From Orthonyx spaldingii (Eukaryota > Chordata > Aves > Passeriformes > Orthonychidae): DNA of 64,000 bases. The translations under genes were made by a program, and so were the position numbers. The notes under the pieces are model-generated. The model was not told where the DNA came from. It made no database searches and worked only from the letters and a program-made list of their open reading frames with translations. This document shows positions 1-10,699 of this stretch, piece after piece; the stretch's first letter is position 1; each line of letters opens with the position of its first letter. The stretch lies in assembly GCA_013397795.1 (NCBI GenBank), contig VZTJ01000748.1, positions 2,315,624 through 2,379,623 on the forward strand, read 5' to 3'.

Positions 1-25
1 AAGTAAGGAATTATTACTGTCTCAC

Positions 26-95
26 CTCATCTTTATCTGCTTCTTCATCCACTTCATATAAATGAACAGGAAGCTTGTCTGGCTTTGTCCCTTTA
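26..95 (-). CDS. DOCK9: DOCK9 coding exon 5 (partial gene, internal exon)
   Basis: This 70-nt internal exon is bounded by an acceptor (TTTTGTAG in gene orientation) and a donor (GAG|GTGAGA). The first base completes an Asn codon split by intron 4 (phase 2), and 23 codons follow. The peptide includes PDKLPVHLYEVDEEADKDE, which closely matches the acidic linker ahead of the PH domain in DOCK9 (zizimin1). The short segment before it (KGTK) differs from the mammalian sequence as I recall it. The next intron is phase 0, and the following exon, outside the window, should begin the PH domain. The linker has no catalytic role. The Cdc42 exchange activity of the family lies in the C-terminal DHR2 domain, which is not in this window. 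Confidence 0.95.
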
Positions 96-1187
96 CTACA
101 AAAGAGAAAACTTCTGAAGTACTAGGAATTTTGTGATTAGTTACATATTTTATTGATGCAAAAATTAAGATGTTCTTTTCCTACTGAAGAGGAAAAAGCA
201 TAAGAATAAGTAAAAGCATTTATTTTTCATTAGTTCTATTTCTTAGAATGCAATTTTCCTCATTTCTACATCTGCCCATCATGTTCCTTTTGTTCTGCTT
301 CTCACTTTCTTAATGTGTAACTGAAGACAACAAATGCCTTCTCATTCACTGCATTCCTAATATCTCATGAGTAAGAATTAATACGTGCAACCACTGGCTC
401 CTTGCAGGACAAATGCGTTTATTTAAATTCCCATTGGAGTTTCTGTTCAGAGCAAGTAAAAACCAGGCACTGACTTGTAGAAAACGTGTGAGTAGATCAG
501 AACTTTTCACAGGGAAAAGTAACTATTTCTTAACTGACAGATGCAGGAGAGCAATTAGGGAAGACATAGATCTTCCAGAGTTGGGTATTCAGCATATTTA
601 GCTACTTTCAGACATTCTAAGTTAAGGTTCTAATCTCTATATTCTTCCTAGAAAATTTTGAAAAAGTTGGAAAGCATTTTTCCAGCAGATGGTTTAGAAA
701 GTTTGTAACAGATGTCGGTTAGGCTTTTACTTTGAATCATCTTTGAAATCATACTTTGAAAACCTGCTCTAGCCATCTCAGTTAGGTTCTATTCCCCAAG
801 CTCCTAAAGGGAGTTCCAAAAGCTGCCTTTGAAGCTATGAAAACAGGATATTACCATTTTAGGTTCATCTAAACACTAGTCTGTTTTAGTTATCATACTT
901 AAATTCACACTGTCAATGATACAATGTCTTGTTTTGACTTGCCTGTTAATAAGGCAATGTTATTACAGTACCTTTCCAGAAAATAGATTAACATGATTTT
1001 ACACACTCAGGTCCATCAAATCCATCCAACAAATCTTTATCATCTCTACTGATCATTAAACGCTGATATAGTATATTTCAGTTTACATACTACACATATT
1101 AATATACTTCTATAATAAATAAGTCTATATTAAATGCAAAGTTCCTTCACAGTTTCAATTTATCATACCACTAAATAACATACTTAC
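96..1187 (-). other. DOCK9: DOCK9 intron 4
   Basis: This is AT-rich intronic sequence of about 1.1 kb between two confirmed coding exons. The donor is AA|GTAAGTA and the acceptor TTTTGTAG. I see no repeat family, RNA gene or extra exon in it. The ORF at 413-601 on the plus strand is short and resembles nothing I know. Confidence 0.9.
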
Positions 1188-1270
1188 TTTGGAAGCTGTC
1201 GAAACTCTCCTGAGTAATCTTCATATCTATAGTTAACAATATGCCAGTCTGAATTGTAGGTTTTGATGCA
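1188..1270 (-). CDS. DOCK9: DOCK9 coding exon 4
   Basis: This 83-nt exon holds 27 full codons plus two bases of a split Asn codon. The acceptor is TTGAAACAG and the donor AA|GTAAGTA. Read on the minus strand it encodes CIKTYNSDWHIVNYRYEDYS followed by GEFRQLP. This is the most diagnostic stretch in the window. The DOCK-D paralogues share the frame of this segment, but YNSDWH and EFRQLP are DOCK9-like, where DOCK11 has YSTDWH and DFRMLP. It belongs to the N-terminal DOCK-D-specific region ahead of the PH domain. That region has been reported to take part in autoinhibition of the C-terminal DHR2 exchange domain in zizimin1. Ile at 'HIV' and Arg at 'YRY' are conservative differences from the mammalian protein as I remember it. 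Confidence 0.97.
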
Positions 1271-2933
1271 CTGTTTCAATGAAAACCAAGTATCAATATT
1301 AATTGGAAGAGGATTAAAGGCATTCATTGGACACAGCACAAGAAAACTGCTTAACATATGGCTGTTTATAAACTACTATGGTTACATGTCAAACTCTGAA
1401 AATTCTGTACACTTCCTTTCTTTTCCAATAGTCTAATGCAATATAGCTTTTGGGAACAAGTTATACGTTTCAATGGAATGCTATCATCTGCTAGACATGT
1501 ATTTAATAAAACCAGAAAATGGTGAATGCACTCGGCATCTGGATTAACCATCTTCAGTCGTCCAAAAAGTTAAAGCAGCTGAAAACATGGCCAAGCCTTT
1601 AGAAAACTCAGCTGAAGTTGAAAAAACCTGACTGAGCCCTTAGACAAATCAGCACAAAAATAGATACCTTATTAAAACAGAATATTCAATTTTTCACATA
1701 CTGATATAGAAAACCAAAAGCGTCTTTTCCTTGAATTTATACTTCCAGTGCAATTAAATTAATACTTAAACTTAAACTGCATGATTGTAGTGGTTGAAAA
1801 GCAATTATGTCATTAAGTTCTGATCTAGATCACAGGAAATACCATTTTACTCCACCCACATTGTTACAACATAAAAGCACTGATTTATCTTGGCTTTGAA
1901 CAAAGCAACATAAAACTGACAAAATCTGTTGACAGAAACCATTCCATGCAAAATTTTATGTTACACAATAAACCTACATATACCTAAACACAGAATCCAA
2001 TAAATCACAAATATTTTCTTTGTATTTCAAAACACGAGTTTAATACTTGCCAAGCAATTGTTCCCACAGAAACTCATTAAACTTCATGAATTACCTCTAA
2101 CACTCCTCCCTCCTCTTGTCTATCCTCTTCAAATTTATCTCAGAAATATTTAGGTTAGGTATTAAGGGTTTGTATCAGTGTGGATAAATCACTTTTATGT
2201 AGATTCAGCTATCTGGAGCTCCTTCAGTCTTATTGGAGTTACAACAGACATTTACTTGTTTCAGATGTTAAAATATCAGCTTAAAGCATATCAGTAGAAA
2301 ACTAGTAGATAATACAAAATCAAAAAACAAAACCCAAACAATTAAACCTTTAATTCCTTAAAGGTTTCAACAAGAAAATAAATGAAGAGCAACCTCACAA
2401 AACCAAAGGAATGCCAACATAAGCAAAGAGTTCTGAGAAACTGTAGGGTTGAGGATGCTTCTTCTACATATAGCCATGTAACCTGAACAGTCATAATGAA
2501 TTTTGGCCTCCACAAGTGAACAAAGAATGACTGGCGTGAGACACTTTATCAGAAAAAACAAGTCACAGTGATTCATTCCAGATTTACTAGTGGATCCAAT
2601 ATTATGTACTGAAATCACCCACGTTCATCTGGAAAAGCCAAAAGCATAATGAAGGTGGGGGAGAACCATCTGCAAAAGCCAATGACGCAAACAAAATAAT
2701 TAAAAGCTATCCTGTAATACTTCTTTTCCAGCCACCAATGGAAAAAATACTGGGTTTTCCTGGAAATTTTGCCTTCAAATAATTGACAAGTAAATGGCAA
2801 TAAATATTTAATTCTTTTTCCAGGGTTTATTTTTCTGTTTGTTTTAAATGGTAAATTTAAAGGAGAAGGAGAAGAAAAGCAAGTCAGGTGTAATGTTGTT
2901 ATTACACACAACCACATGCAATTTCAGTATTAC
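1271..2933 (-). other. DOCK9: DOCK9 intron 3
   Basis: This 1,663-nt AT-rich intron lies between coding exons 3 and 4, phase 0. The donor reads GAG|GTAATA and the acceptor TTGAAACAG. No transposon, RNA gene or additional exon is recognisable. The small minus-strand ORFs at 1366-1551, 2367-2618 and 2615-2917 have no family features. Confidence 0.9.
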
Positions 2934-3023
2934 CTCAGTTACAAACAGGCTTTGAGCTTCCTTCTCTGCATTTTCAGGAACTGTTGAACGAATGTATCGA
3001 CTCTGTCGCTGCAATAATGCTGT
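2934..3023 (-). CDS. DOCK9: DOCK9 coding exon 3
   Basis: This exon is exactly 90 nt (30 codons, phase 0 on both sides). The acceptor is GTTTATCAG and the donor GAG|GTAATA. The peptide runs TALLQRQSRYIRSTVPENAE and ends KEAQSLFVTE. The STVP-x-x-AE-x-x-AQSLFV core is common to DOCK9, DOCK10 and DOCK11. The RYI-STVP context and the VTE ending fit DOCK9 best. In a frame scan this exon appears as the first part of the open frame 2844-3059, which continues into intron past the donor. Residues such as Asn in 'PENAE' differ from mammals, as expected for an avian orthologue. Confidence 0.97.
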
Positions 3024-5629
3024 CTGATAAACAACAAAAGCAATTAATGAATCTTGCAATTCAAGGGAAGATGATACATTATGGCCACAATCAGTTATAT
3101 TACCATACCGAAGAAAAGCTCAACAGAAAACATTCTATGAATATGTTGTTTCAGAATAGCCAATTAGTGAGAATTTGCTTTCATTCAAGGAATGTATTCC
3201 TTCTTTCACAATAAGGGCAAGATTGGAATCAGTGAGAAATAGGAGCCATAGGACAGTTTTTTCCACTACATTGTCAACATGGGGAAGAAAATACTAGTAA
3301 AAAAATTATTCCACCAGGACAACGTAACTCCAACATTTTGAAGACAGACGTTAAGGTAATGTTATTGCTACATATAAAAACTATTATTCAAAGAAGGTAA
3401 GAAAACCACACCAAAATAAAAGAGTAGTTCAACTGTAGATCTCAAGTGACAAAAAATGAGACTTGCACTGTTTAACTGCAGGTTTAGGGAGAAGGTCTGG
3501 ATCACTGAAGTATATATACATTTCAGCCTACCGAGTCAGAACTTATTCCTATCCTATGCCATAACTCAGAGAGGCACAGGAGGGCTGCCAGAGAACAGGA
3601 AATCTCTCTGTGATCATGAAATTCTCTTTCTCAGACCTGTGTTGAAGTAACCCTTAGGATACTTTACATTTCTAAGTGAAAAAGATGAAAACTCAACAAA
3701 ATCTTCTGGACCACAAATGAAAATAACCACACAGCAATAGAAATTGCTTTGCACTATGTGGAAAGGAATCTCATAGCTTAGCTCATCTAAGATGAACAAG
3801 AGAGTTTACACAGCCAGGGCCTGGAAGGGGGTTGTGGTCCCTCACCTGTTAGCTGTGCTCCACACATCCAGGAAGGATCAGATAAAAATGTGACACGAAA
3901 AAGCTCCACATGTTATGTTGAAAAGGAAAGGGTACATAAGTACATTACGTTAACTTATCTCTGTTGAGAGTCTGATCCATAAGGTGATTATCTCAGTCAT
4001 TACCAAAGCCTCACTCCATTAACTGGGGAGGATATTTAAGTAAGATTATTCAATTACAGTAAAGATTGAAAAGGAAAAAAATTATGCCATAGTCATGGTC
4101 AAGCCATTCATCTAGTTAGGAGCACTAAAAAGTGACAGTGCTAACTCCTTGGGTGGGAGAGGTGGGGAGGTATTAAAAGTAAATACCACAAACCCTAAAA
4201 TATTTTATGGGACCAATAAATCTTGCAAACTACAGTTAAAAAACAAAAAAACAAAACTGCAAGAAGATAGAAATTTATATGCTAACAGCTTTTAAAAATT
4301 AAGTTTTCTCAATTCTAGAAATATCTTCAAACCATGTTAAGTATTTGTTTTCACAAGCTATGGAAATAAGAACTTCTACTAAGAGTATTAAACTACCTTA
4401 AGAGCTAAAGGCCAGAATGTCTAGATACTCTTCCAATGAAATAGTCTGATATTTGATGAGAAATTATTTATACTTTATATAATATATAAATATTACATGC
4501 AGTATTTATATATTTTCTACATGCACACAGTTGTACTGTGCTTTCCTAAAAAAAAATTATCATTTTAAGAAAGACCAGAGACTAAGGTGGCATCTTTCCA
4601 GGCACTTTTCATGGGAAACCCATGAACTCATGAATCAAATTTGAACACTGTAGCGTAATTTGGTAAAATTTAATTAGCAGAACATACTTTTAAAATGTCT
4701 GCTGCTGTTCTCCTGCTACACAACTATCAACACCATAGTAAACACTTTTCTTCTAATTGTTCACACATAAGAAGATTTTTATCTCAGCATTTTATCAATA
4801 TCAGTGAGAAAACAGAAGAATCTGACTTGTCAATTTTATTCATATTAGTAATTATCTTAATGCATCCGCTTCCTTCTCAGCTCATCCATCAAGCTGCAGC
4901 AGTGTATCAAAGGGCCAGGAAATGCAATGAGTGAGGTACTGTGATTTAGAGCAGATTACTAAAGCAACACCACAATATTTTCAAATCAAGCATGCACATA
5001 AATACAAATTAATTCCAAAAGAAAAATTAGAAAGGAAGGATTGTCTTCTCTACAAACTTTATACACAACTACATTGGCTGAACTGTTCCTTAGAAGCGAA
5101 ACTTTTCAACTCTCTGGGTTTGAGTGATCATTTGATTTATGGCAGCATCAGGAACTACAAAGTGTTTGTCTCACGCTCTCAAATAAAATTAAAAAACCCT
5201 TTCAATTACTCTGCTGTCAAAACTAAGGAAGATTGCTTTTAACATGAGCCAGGACTCACACGCACTTACTGAGGCACACAGTTAACACACTCTTTCACTG
5301 ACTCAGCTTTCTGATGGAGCCCCAGGGATTTAGGCTGTGTGGAGGTTTCAGAATAGGCCACAGCAGCAAGAACATTTCACCAAGTCAATGAAGGAGAACT
5401 CGCAACTCGAAACCTGATGGAATATGGATAGTGAACCTGCCCACAAGGAGTGCAGACTGCGATGGATGTTCTTTCTGTCACAAGGCTGCGCTTGACAGTG
5501 AGACTGTTACCACAGAGGCTCATGCTCAAGATATAGAGACAGAAATTGTTCTAAAAGACTCAGTGGAAAAATGGCAAGCTGTGTGTAAGATTCTGCCCTT
5601 AAAACAACCATGTATCAGAAGTGACTTAA

Positions 5630-5675
5630 CCTTTGTATGGGAAGTGTCAGATCCTTTGTATGGCAAGTGTCAGAA
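5630..5675. repeat. 23-bp tandem duplication in intron 2
   Basis: Two adjacent 23-bp copies start at 5630 and 5653, each beginning CCTTTGTATGG and continuing (G/C)AAGTGTCAGA. They differ at only about two positions, so this looks like a fairly recent local slippage duplication. No coding meaning is evident. Confidence 0.85.
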
Positions 5676-6177
5676 CCTATATTATAAAGTAATTTCCAAA
5701 CTAAATTGATTTAGAACAGCTGGCTAAAGACTTAACAAAAAATACAAAATAGATTTTAAAGGAAAAAAGCCACAGAGAAATTACTTTGGACATTTCAAAA
5801 CTGGTTATTTGACCAGTTTAATTTGTGCTCTCTAAAATGAAGACATTACTTGGACAATTTTTTGCTTTTCCTCTGCTGAAGATGTGCCTTCTCATAGAAT
5901 GACCTGGATTTAGTTTTACTTCTGCAAAGTTGGCATAATATCTATTTTGAGAAGTACTTCACTTGTGTTAAATAAAAGCTAAGAGCTTTAAGTCAAAGTA
6001 TGTTAAATCCATATGGCTCAAACCCAAAAATAACAAAGGTGAAACAACGTCTAAGCTAAGCACCAAAATGCCTTCAAAATAACACTGGGATAACTTTGTA
6101 AAGACAACTTTAATATGGGTAGGAATGTACCCACATTTTTTTTGCTACAAGTAAATTTAGCCTGTATTTGGACTATT

Positions 6178-6450
6178 TGACCGGACAAGGGGGAATGGAT
6201 TCAAACAGAAAGAAGGTAGGTTTAAATTAGATATTAGGGAAAAGTTCTTTACTGTGAGGGTGGTGGGTTACTGGAACAGGTTGTCCAGATAAACTGTGGA
6301 TGCTCCATCCCTGGAGATGTTCAAGGCCAGATTGGATGGGGCTCTGAGCAACCTGGTCTAGTGGAAGATGTTCCTGCCCATGGCAGGGGGGTGGAACTAG
6401 ATGATCTTTAAGGCCACTTCCAACCCAAACAATTCCATAAGTCTATGATT
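6178..6450 (+). mobile_element. CR1 LINE fragment (3' end), intron 2
   Basis: This is a 5'-truncated chicken-repeat-1 non-LTR retrotransposon in the plus orientation, antisense to DOCK9. It begins near the conserved 'gacaagggggaatgg' 3'-region block and passes through 'gatgctccatccctggag', 'caaggccagattggatggg' and 'gaactagatgatctttaa'. It ends in the CR1 tail 'ttccataagtctatgatt'. It shares its 3' sequence with the copy at 24098-24600, so the two belong to one subfamily. No coding capacity remains. Confidence 0.95.
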
Positions 6451-6601
6451 TCCTTTAAAATTGAGGTAGTACTCAAAAGTTAGGTATTTTGAAAGCAAAA
6501 AAAAGATATTTAGATAAAGGGTGAGTTATTGCCAAGCACTCTCTAGTACCACTTTGAGTTAAGGTTTCTTTTTGCAGTCATTGAGCATATGACTTTAATG
6601 T

Positions 6602-6623
6602 GACCACCACCACGACGGTGGTC
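6602..6623. repeat. GC-rich short inverted repeat
   Basis: The arms GACCACC and GGTGGTC are perfect reverse complements separated by an 8-base loop. It sits in otherwise AT-rich intron 2. It is short enough to be chance, and no RNA family is recognised. Confidence 0.6.
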
Positions 6624-9600
6624 TGTTTTAAACTAATGCTATTTAGTTATGAAGCCATTTCATTACTGAGCAAATTACTGAAATTCAGGCAAAAAATTTA
6701 CAACAAGCCATGACGAGGCACAAACCTGGATACAAGAGCATCCAATGGACATAGTCTCTCAGTGTTACGAAGGAGATGGCTCTTCCCACCAAGAGGCTGG
6801 AAGACGTACAGCCTTGAAAAACTGGCAGCATTGTGACTGAGAGTAGCAAAAACATTAATAGAGATGTTCCACTGGGTGGCAGAAAAGTGGTTCTATCATG
6901 GTAATTAACAAACACATTGTGTAAGCATCATAATGAAAACGAGGACAAAAATGCAGCTGGAAATGAACAGACTACAAAGCATGAAGGTTCTGAAAGTTTA
7001 GACACTCCACTCCACTTACCAAGAATGAAAGCAAATTCATTGATGTCAACAGCAAAACATGTCTCTAAACATGACTGGCCCTTTAAATTTGCTGAGAACA
7101 AGGCAGGGAGTAACCTAATAAGTGAATTCAGTGCAGAAAACTCAGAGCTTGAGCTTGTGAAAAGCAGTTCAAAAATTTTCAAATAGTAAATTAAAAAAGA
7201 CCCAATATATGGAAACAAAGAGCTCTTCTAGTAACTACAAAAAAGCAAATCTTGCTATTATTTAGATATAATAGCATGAAGAAAAAAAAACTTAAAAGAT
7301 AAAAATTACAAGCCTACTTTTCTGGATTTGAAGCTCTCCACAAAGCAGAACTAAAATCATGTTCTTCTGAAAAGTAAATGAACTGCTACCAAACATATAT
7401 AAAAAGAGAGAAAACATGTCTCATAACCTCAGCTAACCACATTTGGGACAATGGCAAATGCAGGTAAGTGGAACTGTGGAAATGTTCCTATAACTAGATA
7501 GCTGGCTGAAGAACAATCCTTCAAACTTCATGAGTTTTCCAAGACTGGAGCCTTTTCTGCTTCATCCTTACTCAAAAGTTTCTTTGGTAGTGGTTTGAGC
7601 TTAGAGCTATTCTGACAGCATGTTTACAGAACAGTCATACCTGAACAGAAAAAGGTGAGTTACTTGGTTGGCTTTTTTCCCCTTTCCCTCACTAGACAAA
7701 TAAATTCATCAGGAGGAAGTGAAGAAGAGAGGACGACAGGAAAACTATATGCAATCCAAAAAAAGCCAGTTGCTGTGCAAGTTTTCATTTCTGATAGGGA
7801 CTAAAACTTCATATCAGTTCTCTTTTAATATCTAGCTCCTCACACCTACTAAATTAAATTTCAGTTATCTAACTGTATTACCTGAAAAAGAAAAAATCCA
7901 GATCAAGCACAAATATTTCTCTCCAACTTTTCTCTAAATAATTCAAACTTGAACAGAAATTCAATGGTGGTATCATCAATGGTTCTTCTTTGAAAACAAG
8001 CAGCTTCTTCTGTAATCTTAAAAAAATTACAGAAGTGATATCTAGTACTAAAAGCTAAGTATTTTCTGTGTCATTTTAAGTGCTAGTTCTAGGGTCATGC
8101 TGAAGAAAATAACCTTAATGTTAGTATAAAATAACACTGCTGGGCTTCCTTTCCAGGCAAGGGTTTTTTAGATTGTAATCAATTTAACCCAAGTGTGAGG
8201 AAGAACTTTGTAAAGATAAAAACTGAATGCTCTAAAAGGAAATAGCTTGGCCAGGTTTCTAGACAATGGTAGGCGTTTCCACCTATAAACAGTTCTAAGT
8301 GTGTTTACAGGTAGTTCTACATGTTCTAGCTCACTATTTTAAATTCATCTTGAGGGGCCTGAGGCCAGTATCAAACATTTGAGCCAAGGCTTACCCAAGA
8401 GCTGCCCACACACTGAGTGACAGTCACAAGTTAAGACAGAGGAATTTAAAAAATATATGCAAAGGTGTCTGGCAAACACAGAAAATAAGCCATTATTTAA
8501 ACTATTCAAATGACACTGGCAACTATATCATGACTAATGATTTCAAACCTGCAAATATGGTTATGGAAAACTGAACAGGTTTGAAAGGTTTAACTTACAC
8601 ATAAAAATAATAAGCACTTAAGGGTTTTCTATTCTCTGACTTGGGAATATTTTCTTAATACACTGAATGACAGATTTAAATGTTTTGTGTTGTTGAAAGC
8701 AAGCTAGATAGATCAAAGCAGTACTGAGGAGTCATGTGTACCATAAAAATATTTGGACTAACTTTGTGCCAGCAAGTCTTCCAAGGAAACAAAAGTTTGA
8801 TAATACAGTTTGATAGCACAAACCAGTCTTCATGTAAAACACGTATAAAACCAGACTCTGCCAAAAACTCTATAGCGGAAACCCAGAAAATTTGTTTAGA
8901 TATTACACTGATGAGGGATAAAGAAACAGAAAAACTGATTATATTGCAAAACTGTCATTACTTGAAGGAAATCTTCCGATGTAACACACACTTTAATGAC
9001 CGCCTTGATGAAAATCTGACCACAGAATCCAAATAACGGATGACAAAAGACATTATGATTTATGACAAAATTCAGTCATTCCTTTTGAAGGATGAGACTG
9101 AGAACTATGGACTAGCTTCATTCATACAGGCCTGAGGATAAGAACTGCAGAAGGTCACTAGAAATAGCAGTTAAACACTTCAGCCATACCCCTAGACTGC
9201 TCAGACAAAATGCCTGAGGATATTCTTAATAGGTTTTTTTCTTCTCCATTGATCTCCAGAGCTGTTCACCGGAATGACCCTGGTAAGTGAACTCATCAAT
9301 CAGATAAAAGCACACTTAGCAGAAGTAACCTGGATTCCTCTTGATCTGTGATACTGAAGAGACATGCCACAGAAGGGGATTTTGGTGGTGTAGCCTACTT
9401 ATGCTTTTGAGTCCCAAAGATGACACTTGGTATAGGGTACCATCCTGAGTGAACTCAACATTTGAAAACTTGTATCAGTACAACTTCCTTTTCAGGAAGT
9501 CTTACTTCCATCCTATAAATTTTCATGTGTGGCTGAGAACACATGAAGATGAAACTTCTCTCTAAATGACTGTAGCTTCCCGAAACCCCAATTTTTTAGC

Positions 9601-10582
9601 TCAGAGTGGGAAGGGTACAAGCAAAATTATTCGTGTAGGAATCAATGAAAAATAAGCCCCCACACTGTTCTAAAAACAGAGTCCAGCTGCATTAAGGTAA
9701 ACACTTTAATATGCCAAAGAGAGTTCATTAAAAATTCAATGTGTAATTTCTAGGACTTTAGATGCCCTTCCGTAGAAATACACCAACTCATCATCAACTT
9801 TTCCCATGGAAAACAAACTTAGCTTCAGCTACCTGGCTGAATAAAATTAATTTACAGACTGTTCAGATGTCTGCACACTTTTCAAATACAGACATTTTGA
9901 TTGCAGGTATGGGCATGCAGACAAGAGAATTCCCTCACTATTTACTCCAACTCCAGTCTCTAGGATGCTTGGTGGTTATACTAACTAGATCTACAAGAAA
10001 AATTCTTAAAAAGGTGTACTTAAATAAACTATTTATTTAGATAAATATGGTCATTTAAAAAAATATAACAAGATTATCACAAAGCTTGGTTAAGTCTGGC
10101 TTAATCAAGTCACAACTCTGTTATGTAAGGGATATTCTGCTAGAACACAGTTTTGGCTGGGACCATGTAGCTAAGAGTATTTGAACAGGTTCATGTCCTT
10201 CACCATTAAGAATGGGGAAAAAATCAGTTTAAGAATTAAAGAAAGCAGATGCTTTTTTAAAACAGACATCACATAATTTCCTGCATCAGAAAGGGTGGGG
10301 GAATATCTACAAGTGACTGATCATCTACTTCAAAAGGCAGTAAAATTGCTGAGTTGCAGAACTAGATCTTACAATCTGGATAGATGAGGAAATTGTGCTA
10401 TTTCTTCTGTACCTGAAAGAATAAATCAAGCAGGGTAATGGGACTCATGGCAAATACTTTGTGGGGATTTTTGAAGCTAAAGAGAGTTAAGAAACAAATA
10501 AACAGGAAGTTATAGCCTCATGGCTAAAAACTTGCATTAAAAAAGAAACAACAACCAAACAACCAGGGGAGGATTAAATTAC

Positions 10583-10699
10583 CTGAAAGTCATCATAAGG
10601 GAACAGTAGCATCTCACGTAGAGGATCATTCAAAATCTGTGTTTTCCTCTGAACAATGACATTTTCATAGTCTATTGGTTCTATGAGCTTTGGTTTTGC
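10583..10699 (-). CDS. DOCK9: DOCK9 coding exon 2
   Basis: This exon is 117 nt (39 codons), phase 0 on both sides. The acceptor has a long pyrimidine tract ending CCTTTAG and the donor is CAG|GTAATT. The peptide starts AKPKLIEPIDYENVIVQRKT, continues with QILNDPLREM and ends LLFPYDDFQ. LIEP-x-DYENVIVQ and FPYDDFQ match DOCK9. DOCK11 instead has VVEPLDYENVIAQ and FPMED, and DOCK10 has LLEPLDYETVIEE. The exon joins directly in frame to exon 1 (...RGSVLL|AKPK) and to exon 3 (...DDFQ|TALL), as in the mammalian protein. It is only 117 nt of coding sequence between introns of about 37 kb and 7.6 kb, and an open-frame scan alone would miss it. Confidence 0.97.

Larger units (their letters stand above)
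3024..10582 (-). other. DOCK9: DOCK9 intron 2
   Basis: This intron of about 7.6 kb is bounded by FQ|gtaatt (exon 2 donor) and tttatcag|TAL (exon 3 acceptor). It is mostly unique AT-rich sequence. Identifiable content is one plus-strand CR1 3' fragment (6178-6450), a 23-bp tandem duplication (5630-5675) and a GC-rich hairpin (6602-6623). The remaining ORFs, including 8734-9036 and 6917-7186, are short and unremarkable. I see no RNA gene. Confidence 0.88.

Noticed and set aside
26..10699. Assignment of the exons to DOCK10 or DOCK11
   Set aside because: Diagnostic residues (LIEP, VIVQ, FPYDDFQ, YNSDWH, EFRQLP, ETRKFTRALSKPG) fit DOCK9 and differ from the paralogues as I recall them.
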